DNA of 64,000 nucleotides from an uncultured Kiritimatiellota bacterium (GTDB taxonomy: Bacteria; Verrucomicrobiota; Kiritimatiellia; RFP12; UBA1067): positions 1 to 64,000 of the forward strand of contig CAKTYZ010000003.1 in the NCBI GenBank assembly GCA_934635225.1, read 5' to 3'. Made by a program: the position numbers and the translations under genes. Shown piece after piece: positions 1 through 7,588 of the stretch. The notes below the pieces were generated by a model. The model was not told the DNA's origin and ran no database searches. It worked only from the letters and a program-made list of their open reading frames with translations. Positions within the stretch are counted from its first letter, which is position 1; each line of letters opens with the position of its first letter.

Positions 1-205
1 TTACCCCCCCCCCCCCCCCCCCCCCGATGGTGGCTGTCGAGCCATTTCCGAGAATCGCGTCGTCCGATGCGCCCGGAACGCCCGCCGACCACGGGCCGTT
101 TTCCCACGGACCCGTCCCAAGGAATGTCGTCGATGCGGCTTGCGCCAAAGGCGACAGAATCAAGCACGCGGCCAGGCACGTGCAGCGCGGGTTCAGGTTC
201 TTCAT
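1..205 (-). CDS. Secreted beta-helix-type protein, N-terminus only (cut by window edge)
   Basis: Start ATG at 205 has AAGGAG six bases upstream. The product begins with a signal peptide (MKNLNPRCTCLAACLILSPL followed by AQA) and a mature part containing FLGTGPWENGPW and a VPGASDDAIL stretch. Tryptophan-rich starts of this kind are typical of secreted beta-helix proteins, and the two full-length ones in this window start similarly. After exactly 60 codons the frame enters a run of 22 G (coding sense), read as Gly residues, then runs off the window. The frame is open to the edge. Tract length decides the downstream frame, so the gene could be phase-variable, or the tract could be where assembly failed. 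It lies 31 bases downstream of the DUF1080 cluster, so it may be co-transcribed. The function is unknown. Confidence 0.6.
   Translation of the reverse strand, partial: MKNLNPRCTCLAACLILSPLAQAASTTFLGTGPWENGPWSAGVPGASDDAILGNGSTATIGGGGGGGV
4..25. repeat. Homopolymer tract, 22 C (22 G in gene sense)
   Basis: Uninterrupted run of 22 C on the plus strand, inside the reading frame of the cut secreted protein. Runs this long are prone to slippage in cells and to length errors in sequencing, so the count should be treated as approximate. Confidence 0.9.
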
Positions 206-236
206 CGTCATCTCCTTCACTTTTGTGGTTGTCGTT

Positions 237-1280
237 TCAGTTTTCTGCCGACAGGATCGGCGTAAAGACCATGTTCTTGAAATCACAGCCGCTGTGGTCG
301 CCCTGAAGGACAAAAGGCCCTGAGGCATTGACGTCGCAGTCCATCGCACCGCCCGTCACGCCGACGACCGGCAGACTGTCAACCGTCTTCACGCCGTTGA
401 GGATGATCGTGCAGTGACGGTTCACGAACCAGACGTCAATGTGCTGCCATTCGCCGAACGGCTTTTCCGCTGAGGCAAGCGGCTCTGAAAGCCCGCACAG
501 GACGCCGCTGTTGCGGTTGTCGAGGGCCCAACCGTACGAGTCGCAGATGTTGACCTCAAATCGTCCCTTGAGCCAGACGCCGGAATTGCTCAACTCGGGC
601 AGACGGAAGTCAAACGAGAGTTTGCCGTCACCAAAGTCACGTCGCTTCGTCTTCAGGTTGCAGCCCGCAACCCAGCCGCCGGACGGCGTAAGTTTATGCG
701 CCGTCGAGAGGACGCCCTCTTTGAACGACCACTGGTTTGGCAGGGGCGCCGCCTTCTGGTCCTCTTCCCAGTCGGCGAGGCCGTTCGCCAACAGGTCGAG
801 GGGATTGCCGTAGACGAGCTTCGCGAGGTCCGGCGCAGGTCCGGGATCCGGAACACGCGTACAGATGAACGAGCCGAGGTCGGTGTCTGTCCCCGCAATC
901 GGCTGCGCCCAGAAGTTGAGGTCCTTCATTTCGACCCTCAAGCGATCGCCGTCCACGAGCGAGCAGAAGAACCACTTGTAGTGAATGTGCTTGCGTTGGA
1001 CATAGCGGTTCGCGTCCTTTACCGACTCAGGCGCCCCCTTCAGCCATTGACGAAAGGCGAAGACGCCGTTCGCGTACGAGATCGTCTCCGGATACTGGGG
1101 AATGCCCCAGCGCCAGAGCATGATCGCCTGAGGGCGCCCAATCGCATCGCGATCCAGCGAAAGCCAGACGGCGGGATCGTGCTTCTCTCCCGGCAGGTTT
1201 CCCGCCCATTTCCCGAAAATCGCCTCCGCCGAGGCAGCCCAGGCCACGGTCAAGACGACCAGCATCAGAAGTCGCTTCAT
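237..1280 (-). CDS. Secreted DUF1080 (3-keto-disaccharide hydrolase-like) protein
   Basis: 347 aa. Signal peptide MKRLLMLVVLTVAWAASAEA. The first half (about 21-160) starts IFGKWAGNL and is not recognised. The second half (about 165-347) has the DUF1080 pattern: DWEEDQ, LSFDFRLPELSNSGVWLKGR, a GEWQHIDVW segment and a closing FKNMVF, which resembles the strand ends of the downstream-family paralogue at 2732. DUF1080 proteins are concanavalin-like sandwiches, some shown to cleave 3-keto-glycosides. I chose the ATG at 1280 because AAAGGA lies nine bases upstream; an upstream ATG at 1298 overlaps the previous stop (TGATG). It follows the Gfo/Idh gene by 17 bases, so the two enzymes probably act on the same oxidised sugar. 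Confidence 0.8.
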   Translation of the reverse strand: MKRLLMLVVLTVAWAASAEAIFGKWAGNLPGEKHDPAVWLSLDRDAIGRPQAIMLWRWGIPQYPETISYANGVFAFRQWLKGAPESVKDANRYVQRKHIHYKWFFCSLVDGDRLRVEMKDLNFWAQPIAGTDTDLGSFICTRVPDPGPAPDLAKLVYGNPLDLLANGLADWEEDQKAAPLPNQWSFKEGVLSTAHKLTPSGGWVAGCNLKTKRRDFGDGKLSFDFRLPELSNSGVWLKGRFEVNICDSYGWALDNRNSGVLCGLSEPLASAEKPFGEWQHIDVWFVNRHCTIILNGVKTVDSLPVVGVTGGAMDCDVNASGPFVLQGDHSGCDFKNMVFTPILSAEN

Positions 1281-1297
1281 CGCGCGCATTCCTTTCA

Positions 1298-2680
1298 TCA
1301 GAACGTCCAGCCGTTCTCGTAGTGACTGTGCAAGAGCGCGTCCGCCGCATCGTTGCCGTTCGTCACCTTCATCGCCTCCGGATCGAATTCGACCGGCTTC
1401 TGCGTCTGGAGAGCGAGGTTTCCGAGCTGGACGAACTCCGTGATGTACTGCGCGAAGTCGAAGTTGCAGCTCGCGGCCTCGCCTCCCTTGCAGGCTTCCA
1501 GCCACTCGCCGTAGATCCAGCCCGGACGGCGCGGCTTCGTGCGCGGCAATGCGTTCGCCTGTGCTTCCAGCGCCTTGTCGAAGAAAACGAGCTTGCAGTC
1601 CAGCGGCTTCATCGCGTCAAAGAGCAGGACGCCCTTCGTGCCGTAATAGAGAACGCCCTCCGCCGGGAGACGGTACGCGACTGCCTCCTTCGGCGTCGGC
1701 GGCAGGAGTCCGCCGTCGTACCACGTGAGGCGCACGGGATTCCCGTACTTGCACGTCGCGTAGTCGTAGGTGACGATGCTCGACAGCGGGAAGGCGACTT
1801 CGCTCACGCGCGACGAACTCGCCTCGATGCGCGTCGGCCACTTGAGATCGAGCGCACGGTAGATCGTGTTCGCGCGATGGCAGCCCATGTCGCCGAGCGC
1901 ACCCGCGCCGTACTCGAACCAGCCGCGAAAGTTGAACGGATGGTACACCGCATCGCCGCACCACGCCTCCTTTGAAAGTTTCTCATAGGGCGCGTGCTTG
2001 CCCCATTTTGAGGCGAACGGCACGCGCTTCGCAGGGCCGCACCACATGTTCCAGTCGAAGCCCTCCGGAATCGGATCCTCCCAGTCTGGAAGCTCGGCCA
2101 TGCCCTGCGGCCAGACAGGACGACGACTCCACGCCGCAACGTCCCGAATCTCGCCCAAGAGCCCCGAATCGAGGATTTCATAGAGGCGAACGCTCGCCTC
2201 GTCGTTTGACGTGCAGGCCGTGACCTGCGTCGCCGTGCCGGCCTTCTTTGCCGCCGTGACAACGGCGCGGCACTCGTCCACCTTGCGCGTCAAGGGCTTC
2301 ACGCAGCAAACGTGCTTCTTCGCCGCAAGCGCGTCAAGCGTGACGAGCGTGTGCCAGTGGTCGGGACAGCCGCAGTAGACGGCGTCCGCCTTGTCAGATT
2401 CCGTCCGCAACATCTCGCGGTAGTCCTTGTAGAGACGCGCATCCGGAAACTTGTCGAACGTGCGCTTCGCATACGTCCAGTCGAGGTCGCAGAGCGCAAT
2501 GACCTCAAAGCCGGCTTTGCGGCAGTCCGGAAGCTGGCTGAAGCCGATGCCGCCCACACCGACGCCGGCGAGGGTAATGCGGTTCGAGGGGGCGTTCGCG
2601 CCGAAGACGGACGCGGGGACGATGGTCGGGGCCGCGCCGGCGGCGAGCATGCCGCCGATGAAGCTCTTGCGGGTGGTCAT
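1298..2680 (-). CDS. Gfo/Idh/MocA-family oxidoreductase, exported
   Basis: 460 aa. Starts MTTRKSFIGGMLAAGAAPTI, a Tat-like export signal common in this family among Planctomycetes-Verrucomicrobia relatives. The Rossmann dinucleotide-binding motif GVGVGGIG is at about residues 39-46. The usual EKP motif appears as VKPL, keeping the lysine but not the glutamate. The C-terminal half is the family's alpha/beta substrate domain. NAD-dependent sugar C3 oxidation is the likely role: in characterised gut operons such enzymes form 3-keto-glycosides that DUF1080 proteins cleave. It is flanked on both sides by DUF1080 genes. Start chosen at 2680 with AAAGGA nine bases upstream; the exact substrate cannot be told. 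Confidence 0.87.
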   Translation of the reverse strand: MTTRKSFIGGMLAAGAAPTIVPASVFGANAPSNRITLAGVGVGGIGFSQLPDCRKAGFEVIALCDLDWTYAKRTFDKFPDARLYKDYREMLRTESDKADAVYCGCPDHWHTLVTLDALAAKKHVCCVKPLTRKVDECRAVVTAAKKAGTATQVTACTSNDEASVRLYEILDSGLLGEIRDVAAWSRRPVWPQGMAELPDWEDPIPEGFDWNMWCGPAKRVPFASKWGKHAPYEKLSKEAWCGDAVYHPFNFRGWFEYGAGALGDMGCHRANTIYRALDLKWPTRIEASSSRVSEVAFPLSSIVTYDYATCKYGNPVRLTWYDGGLLPPTPKEAVAYRLPAEGVLYYGTKGVLLFDAMKPLDCKLVFFDKALEAQANALPRTKPRRPGWIYGEWLEACKGGEAASCNFDFAQYITEFVQLGNLALQTQKPVEFDPEAMKVTNGNDAADALLHSHYENGWTF

Positions 2681-2731
2681 TTCGGTTGTTCCTTTCATCT
2701 CTTTGCTTTCTCCTGATGGATTCCTTGTGGA

Positions 2732-3442
2732 TTAGAGTTCCTTGATTTCGACATTGCGGAAGCGGACGGGCATCGTATGCCCGAGAAAGCCGATGTAGCC
2801 GGACCGGTTGTGAAGGCCGGGATGCGGCTTGCCATCGGGCGTTTTGCCATTCGTCGGAAGGTCCTTGACGCTCGTCGCGAGGATCGTCACGCCATTGAGA
2901 ACGACAGAGACGTTCGACCCGACGGCGGTGACCTCGTAGTCGTTCCATTCGCCGACCGGACGGAGATGACCCTTCTGCGCGGCGACGACGCCGTAGATCG
3001 AGCCGCAGTACTGCCAGGACTTGTTGTTCTGCTTAAGCGAACCCGTATCGTCAAGGATCTGGATCTCCATGCCGTTGTAGGCTGCGTCGCCCATCACTGC
3101 GTTGCCGCCGACGAGCGCACCGCCCCCAAGGCATTCCTTGCCCGCGCGGATGGCGAAGCCGTTGTTGCCGTTCGGCACGAGCTTGAACTGGAAGCGCGCG
3201 GAGAAGTCGGACAGCTCCCTTTCGTAGAAGAGATTGCCGAAGTTCTTTGGTCCCTCCCTGAAGACAAGCTCGCCGTCTTCGACGAAGAAGAGATGCGTCG
3301 CGCCTGTCCAGCCCGAAAGGTCGCGCCCGTTGAAAATCGGGCGGTAGCCGTCGCCCGTGCCGCACGGGCACGTCGCACAGCCCGCAAGCCCCAGCCCAAG
3401 CGCCGCTGCCGAGATTGTCTTCACCACCGTTGATTTCGTCAT
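2732..3442 (-). CDS. DUF1080 lipoprotein (3-keto-disaccharide hydrolase-like)
   Basis: 236 aa lipoprotein: signal with lipobox LAGC at about residues 19-22, then a single DUF1080 domain. Diagnostic stretches are PIFNGRDLSGWTG near the start, GNNGFAIRAG and NGMEIQILDD in the middle, GEWNDYEV and the closing RFRNVEIKEL. The expected reaction is opening or hydrolysis of a 3-keto-glycoside at the outer surface or in the periplasm, after oxidation by the neighbouring Gfo/Idh enzyme. First gene of the three-gene cluster, with AAGGAG upstream and a TATGGTATACT-type -10 about 80 bases further up. Family assignment is strong; substrate unknown. Confidence 0.88.
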   Translation of the reverse strand: MTKSTVVKTISAAALGLGLAGCATCPCGTGDGYRPIFNGRDLSGWTGATHLFFVEDGELVFREGPKNFGNLFYERELSDFSARFQFKLVPNGNNGFAIRAGKECLGGGALVGGNAVMGDAAYNGMEIQILDDTGSLKQNNKSWQYCGSIYGVVAAQKGHLRPVGEWNDYEVTAVGSNVSVVLNGVTILATSVKDLPTNGKTPDGKPHPGLHNRSGYIGFLGHTMPVRFRNVEIKEL

Positions 3443-3523
3443 GTCGTATCTGCTCCTTGTTTGTCCTTTTCGAGTTGCTCGCCTTCGCGCCCACCTGACG
3501 GGTACGCGTTCGAGTCAGTGAGT

Positions 3524-3533
3524 AGTATACCAT
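3524..3533 (-). promoter_or_regulatory. Extended -10 promoter of the DUF1080/Gfo-Idh cluster
   Basis: Minus strand reads ATGG-TATACT, about 80 bases before the first gene of the cluster. It matches the extended -10 seen before several other genes in the window. No clear -35 is visible. Confidence 0.5.
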
Positions 3534-3616
3534 ACTTCACGGACAATAACGCCAATATAACGCAAAAAAATCGCGCTAACAAAACGAACGACACGCGCCT
3601 GAAGACGACAGCGGAC

Positions 3617-3640
3617 CCGAAGGCCCCGCTCAACCTTCGG
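3617..3640 (-). terminator. Possible terminator hairpin after cpaF
   Basis: Seven-base-pair stem CCGAAGG/CCTTCGG with a ten-base loop, 38 bases after the cpaF stop on the minus strand. There is no T-run, so it could also be a leader structure. Confidence 0.3.
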
Positions 3641-3678
3641 CCATCTGTTCCTGTCTGTCGATCGGCGCAACAGGGGTT

Positions 3679-5358
3679 TCAGGGCTCGGCCTGAAACATC
3701 TTCATGTCGAGGTGGATGCCACGGCTCTTCAGTTGGTCAATCCACGTTGGAATCGCGCCCGTCGGACGCATCTCGCCGAGGACTTTCCCGTGCGCGTCCA
3801 CACCCGTCTGACGGAACGCGAAGATGTCTTGCATGACGATCTGGCTCCCTTCAAGCCCCGTCACCTCGGTGATCGCCGTCACCTTGCGCGAGCCGTCGCT
3901 CAGGCGCGATTCGTGGATGATGACGTCAACCGCGCTTGCGATCTGCTCGCGAATCGCCCGGCTCGGCAGTTCCATGCCACTCATGAGGACCATTGTTTCC
4001 AAACGCGAAATGACGTCTCGCGGCGAGTTCGCGTGAACCGTCGTAAGAGAACCGTCGTGACCCGTATTCATTGCCTGAAGCATGTCCAAGGCCTCGCCGC
4101 CACGGCACTCTCCGACGATGATGCGGTCCGGGCGCATGCGAAGACAGTTTTTCACGAGGTCGCGTATCGGCACGGCCCCCTTCCCCTCGATGTTCGGAGG
4201 CCGCGCCTCCAAGCGGACGACATGCGGCTGCTGCAATCGCAGTTCCGCCGCGTCTTCGACCGTGACAATGCGCTCGCTATGCGGAATGTAGCCTGAAAGA
4301 AGGTTGAGAAGCGTCGTCTTTCCCGAACCCGTTCCGCCCGCGACGATGATGTTCTTGCGAAGGATCACGCACAGGCGCATGAATTCCGCCGCAGCGTGCG
4401 TCCAAGTCCCAAAGCGAATGAAGTCCTCGGGCGAAAGCGCTTTCTGCGAGAACTTGCGAATCGTGATCGTCGGCCCCGAAAGGGCCAGCGGCGCGATGAT
4501 CGCGTTGACGCGGCTGCCGTCAGACAGGCGCGCGTCGACATACGGCTGGGATTCGTCGCACCGACGGCCCAATGGCGCGATGATGCGTTCAATGACGGCG
4601 AGAACGCTTGCGTCATCCGAGAACTGGCAATCCGAGAGCTGCAGCTTTCCGTCGCGCTCGACATAGACGCTCTCAGGTCCGTTCACCATGATTTCCGAGA
4701 CCGAATCGTCCGCCAACAGGTCTTCCAACGGCCCGAGTCGCATCGCCTCATTGAAAACGTCGTCTTCAAGGCGGACGGGGTCAATGCCCTCGGGCAACCG
4801 CCCGTTCGCGACGACCTCGTCAATGATTGCGCGAATCTTCGCGCGTGCATTCTCCTCCAGCCCCTCGCGGTCCACGCCCTGCACGGTGAGCTTCTTCATG
4901 TCCATTCGCTTCAAAAGCTCATGCTGGATCTGCTTCTGCACGTTGCGTCGAAGCGCCCGATGGGGATCGGCCGAAGGCATCGGCTCCTCGACGGACTCGA
5001 CACGAGAGTCGGACGCGCCCGATTCAGGGTGTGCGTCCTGAGACTTGGATGCCGGCTCGACCTCTTCGGCGGACGGTTCCTCGCTCACGCGCAACATGGC
5101 GCTGCCGATCTGGACGACTTTCCCGCCGTCCAGCGTCTCGGCCTGGTCAATCGCGCAGCCGTTGACGAGCGTGCCGTTCGCGCTGTGCAGGTCTTCAAGG
5201 ACGGCGCGACCGCCACGCACCGTCAGGATCGCATGGCGTTCACTCACGTCAGGCAAGGGAAATCGGATGCGACAGCTTCCGCCGCGTCCGATGATGTACG
5301 TCCCCTCCGCCAGTTCCCGCGTTTCGCGTGCGCCGTTGATGAGCGTCGTCAGGACCAT
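3679..5358 (-). CDS. cpaF: FHA-domain CpaF/TadA-type secretion ATPase
   Basis: 559 aa. N-terminal FHA domain (about 1-95: GRGGSCRIRFP, SERHAIL and LHSANGTLVNG are the phosphothreonine-binding loops), an acidic linker, then a CpaF/TadA ATPase with AGGTGSGKTT (Walker A lysine near 346), VTVEDAAELRL, a GECRGGEALD Walker B/Asp-box region and TTVHANSPRD. CpaF powers assembly of Tad/Flp pili at the inner membrane. The FHA fusion suggests control by a Ser/Thr kinase, though no kinase is in the window. It follows cpaB by 11 bases. Other tad genes (secretin, TadB/C, pilin) are absent here and must lie elsewhere or be missing. Confidence 0.92.
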   Translation of the reverse strand: MVLTTLINGARETRELAEGTYIIGRGGSCRIRFPLPDVSERHAILTVRGGRAVLEDLHSANGTLVNGCAIDQAETLDGGKVVQIGSAMLRVSEEPSAEEVEPASKSQDAHPESGASDSRVESVEEPMPSADPHRALRRNVQKQIQHELLKRMDMKKLTVQGVDREGLEENARAKIRAIIDEVVANGRLPEGIDPVRLEDDVFNEAMRLGPLEDLLADDSVSEIMVNGPESVYVERDGKLQLSDCQFSDDASVLAVIERIIAPLGRRCDESQPYVDARLSDGSRVNAIIAPLALSGPTITIRKFSQKALSPEDFIRFGTWTHAAAEFMRLCVILRKNIIVAGGTGSGKTTLLNLLSGYIPHSERIVTVEDAAELRLQQPHVVRLEARPPNIEGKGAVPIRDLVKNCLRMRPDRIIVGECRGGEALDMLQAMNTGHDGSLTTVHANSPRDVISRLETMVLMSGMELPSRAIREQIASAVDVIIHESRLSDGSRKVTAITEVTGLEGSQIVMQDIFAFRQTGVDAHGKVLGEMRPTGAIPTWIDQLKSRGIHLDMKMFQAEP

Positions 5359-5369
5359 GTCGCCACCTC

Positions 5370-6173
5370 TTATCGGTTTGTCAGCTTCTGATTCTGGCGC
5401 TTGAGGTTCAGCTCCTCAATCTCACCCTGAATCTTCTCGAAATCAACCTTCGGCAACTCCCTCTCGTACGACGTGTCATTGCGATTGCGCAGCGACAGGA
5501 CGAGCCGTCCCTTCATCTGCTCCGCAAACGCCAGCATCTCGGCTTCGCGCGGCGTGACTTCCAGCGTCACCGTCGAGTACCCGGACGACAGTCCCAAGTC
5601 CTTCGCGCGCATCTTCGCCGTCTGCGAACCCGTCGCCAGCACCAGCACGTTCTGGAGAATCGTGCAGGTGACGAAATTCTTCTTCACGGCATTCCCGCCG
5701 AAATCAAACGTGCCGATTACGTCCACATGGTCATTCGGCCTCACCATCGCCGAAACGCTTGCCGCGCCTGAACAGTTGATGGACACCGCACGCATCGTCT
5801 TCTTGATGTCAGACGACAGCCCCGTCGCCATCGGATTGCCGCCTTCGATATCCGCCCAGAAGACGACATCGCCCTTCCGATGCCCAAGAAGCGTCTTCCG
5901 TCCCAGAATGTCGCCGATGTTCTCCAGTTCCAGCGCCTGTCCGCGCATGCCAATCGCCGGAACGGTCTTCAGTCCGAGATCGCTCTTCGCAAGGACGGTT
6001 CCAGACGGGACCTCCTTCTTGAAGCAGAGGACGTCCATCGTGCCGTAACGGCTCTTGATCGAGTCCTTCAGGCTTTGGACTTCGGCGTCTTTCGCCGACA
6101 GGTAGACACGCGTCAGCACGGCGGCAAGGACACCGGCGAGAAGGCTCGCGACAAGGACAATCTTTCGTTTCAT
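5370..6173 (-). CDS. cpaB: Flp pilus assembly protein CpaB
   Basis: 267 aa. One N-terminal membrane anchor (MKRKIVLVASLLAGVLAAVL), then a SAF-type domain (VPSGTVLAKSDLGLKTVP) and the CpaB/RcpC core ending in a charged helix. CpaB is a periplasmic partner of the Tad secretin and sits beside cpaF as expected. The ATG at 6173 is chosen because an extended -10 (TGC-TATAAT) ends only six bases upstream. Transcription would then begin at or next to the start codon, leaving no room for a ribosome-binding site, so the message is probably leaderless. Confidence 0.86.
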   Translation of the reverse strand: MKRKIVLVASLLAGVLAAVLTRVYLSAKDAEVQSLKDSIKSRYGTMDVLCFKKEVPSGTVLAKSDLGLKTVPAIGMRGQALELENIGDILGRKTLLGHRKGDVVFWADIEGGNPMATGLSSDIKKTMRAVSINCSGAASVSAMVRPNDHVDVIGTFDFGGNAVKKNFVTCTILQNVLVLATGSQTAKMRAKDLGLSSGYSTVTLEVTPREAEMLAFAEQMKGRLVLSLRNRNDTSYERELPKVDFEKIQGEIEELNLKRQNQKLTNR

Positions 6174-6179
6174 GTCCGT

Positions 6180-6188
6180 ATTATAGCA
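6180..6188 (-). promoter_or_regulatory. Extended -10 promoter giving a probably leaderless cpaB mRNA
   Basis: Minus strand TGC-TATAAT, then ACGGAC, then the cpaB ATG. With usual -10 to start-site spacing, transcription starts at about the A of the ATG. Confidence 0.6.
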
Positions 6189-6213
6189 CAACGCGCCCGC
6201 GCGATGCCACTCC

Positions 6214-7569
6214 TTACGCCAACTTGGCAAGTTTTTCGGCCAAACCGATGTAGTTCGACGGCGTCATCTTGAGCAGTCGGTCCTTGTCCGCCTTCGGCAA
6301 AGGAAGGGCCTTCACGAAGTTGCGCATGATCTCGGCGTTCACGCGACGCCCGCGCGTCAGTTCCTTCAGGCGTTCGTACGGATGGTCCATGCCGACCTTG
6401 CGCATCACTGTCTGGATCGGCTCGGCCAAGACCTCCCAATTGCGATCCAGGTCTTCTGCCAGGCGTTCCGCGTTGAGCTCCAGCTTGCCGAGGCCCTTCT
6501 GCGTCGAGCGAATCGCGATAAGCGCGTAGCCGAAGCCCACGCCCATGTTGCGGAGCGTCGTGGAATCCGTGAGATCGCGCTGCAGACGGGAGATCGCCAG
6601 CTTGCGCGCCATGAAGCCGAGGACGGCGTTCGCAAGGCCCAAGTTTCCCTCGGAGTTCTCGAAGTCGATCGGGTTGACCTTGTGCGGCATTGTCGAGGAG
6701 CCGATCTCGCCCTTGACCGTGCGCTGCTTGAAATAGCCCATCGAGACATACATCCAGACATCACGGTCGAAATCCAGAAGAACCGAGTTCCAACGCGCAA
6801 TCGCGTCAAACAGCTCGGCGATGCCGTCATGCGACTCAATCTGCGTCGTCAGCCTGTTTTGGCGAAGCCCAAGAGAACGGATGACCTTCTCGGCAAGCTT
6901 CTCCCAGTTGACGGTCGGATAGGCCGAAAGATGCGCATTGAAGTTGCCAACCGCGCCGTTCATCTTTGCGGGCATGACGAGACGGTCGATCTCTGCCGCC
7001 TGCCGCTTGAGACGCGCCGAGACGACCGCCAGCTCCTTGCCGACCGTCGTCGGCGACGCAGGCTGTCCGTGCGTATGCGCCAACATCGGGACCTTCGCCG
7101 TCGCCGCCGCCATTTCGACGATTTTCGCCGTCAGCTCGTCCATCGCCGCGCGAAGGACACGCTTGCCGTCACGCAGCATGAGCGCATGGGCCATGTTGTT
7201 GATGTCCTCCGACGTGCAGCCGAAGTGGATGAACTCCGTCCGCGTCTTGAGCGTGGTTTTCGCGACCTTCTCCTTGAGGAAGTATTCGACCGCCTTGACG
7301 TCGTGGTTCGTCGTGCGCTCAATCTCCTTCACCCGCCGCGCGTCGTCAAGCGAGAAATCCGCCGCAATCTTGCGCAAGGCCGCGCGCTCCCTCGCCGAAA
7401 GCGCCTTGCATTCGGCAATGCGCACATCGTCGCAAAGGGCTTCAAGCCAGACGCATTCGACGAGAACGCGCCGCTTGATGAGGCCAAACTCGGAAAAGAC
7501 CGACTGAAGTTCCTCGCACTTGTTCGCATAGCGTCCGTCAATCGGACTAATCGCCAGAAGAGCGTCCAT
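6214..7569 (-). CDS. purB: Adenylosuccinate lyase
   Basis: 451 aa, normal family length. Cleaves adenylosuccinate to AMP and fumarate, and SAICAR to AICAR, in purine synthesis. Starts MDALLAISPIDGRYANKCEE, typical of PurB. The fumarate-lyase signature SSTMPHKVNPIDFENSEGN is present, together with the active-site region THGQPASPTTVGKE. It follows tkt by 19 bases and is probably co-transcribed with it. The downstream cpaB has its own promoter, overlapping the short gap. Confidence 0.96.
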   Translation of the reverse strand: MDALLAISPIDGRYANKCEELQSVFSEFGLIKRRVLVECVWLEALCDDVRIAECKALSARERAALRKIAADFSLDDARRVKEIERTTNHDVKAVEYFLKEKVAKTTLKTRTEFIHFGCTSEDINNMAHALMLRDGKRVLRAAMDELTAKIVEMAAATAKVPMLAHTHGQPASPTTVGKELAVVSARLKRQAAEIDRLVMPAKMNGAVGNFNAHLSAYPTVNWEKLAEKVIRSLGLRQNRLTTQIESHDGIAELFDAIARWNSVLLDFDRDVWMYVSMGYFKQRTVKGEIGSSTMPHKVNPIDFENSEGNLGLANAVLGFMARKLAISRLQRDLTDSTTLRNMGVGFGYALIAIRSTQKGLGKLELNAERLAEDLDRNWEVLAEPIQTVMRKVGMDHPYERLKELTRGRRVNAEIMRNFVKALPLPKADKDRLLKMTPSNYIGLAEKLAKLA

Positions 7570-7588
7570 TGTCCTCAACCTCCGAATC

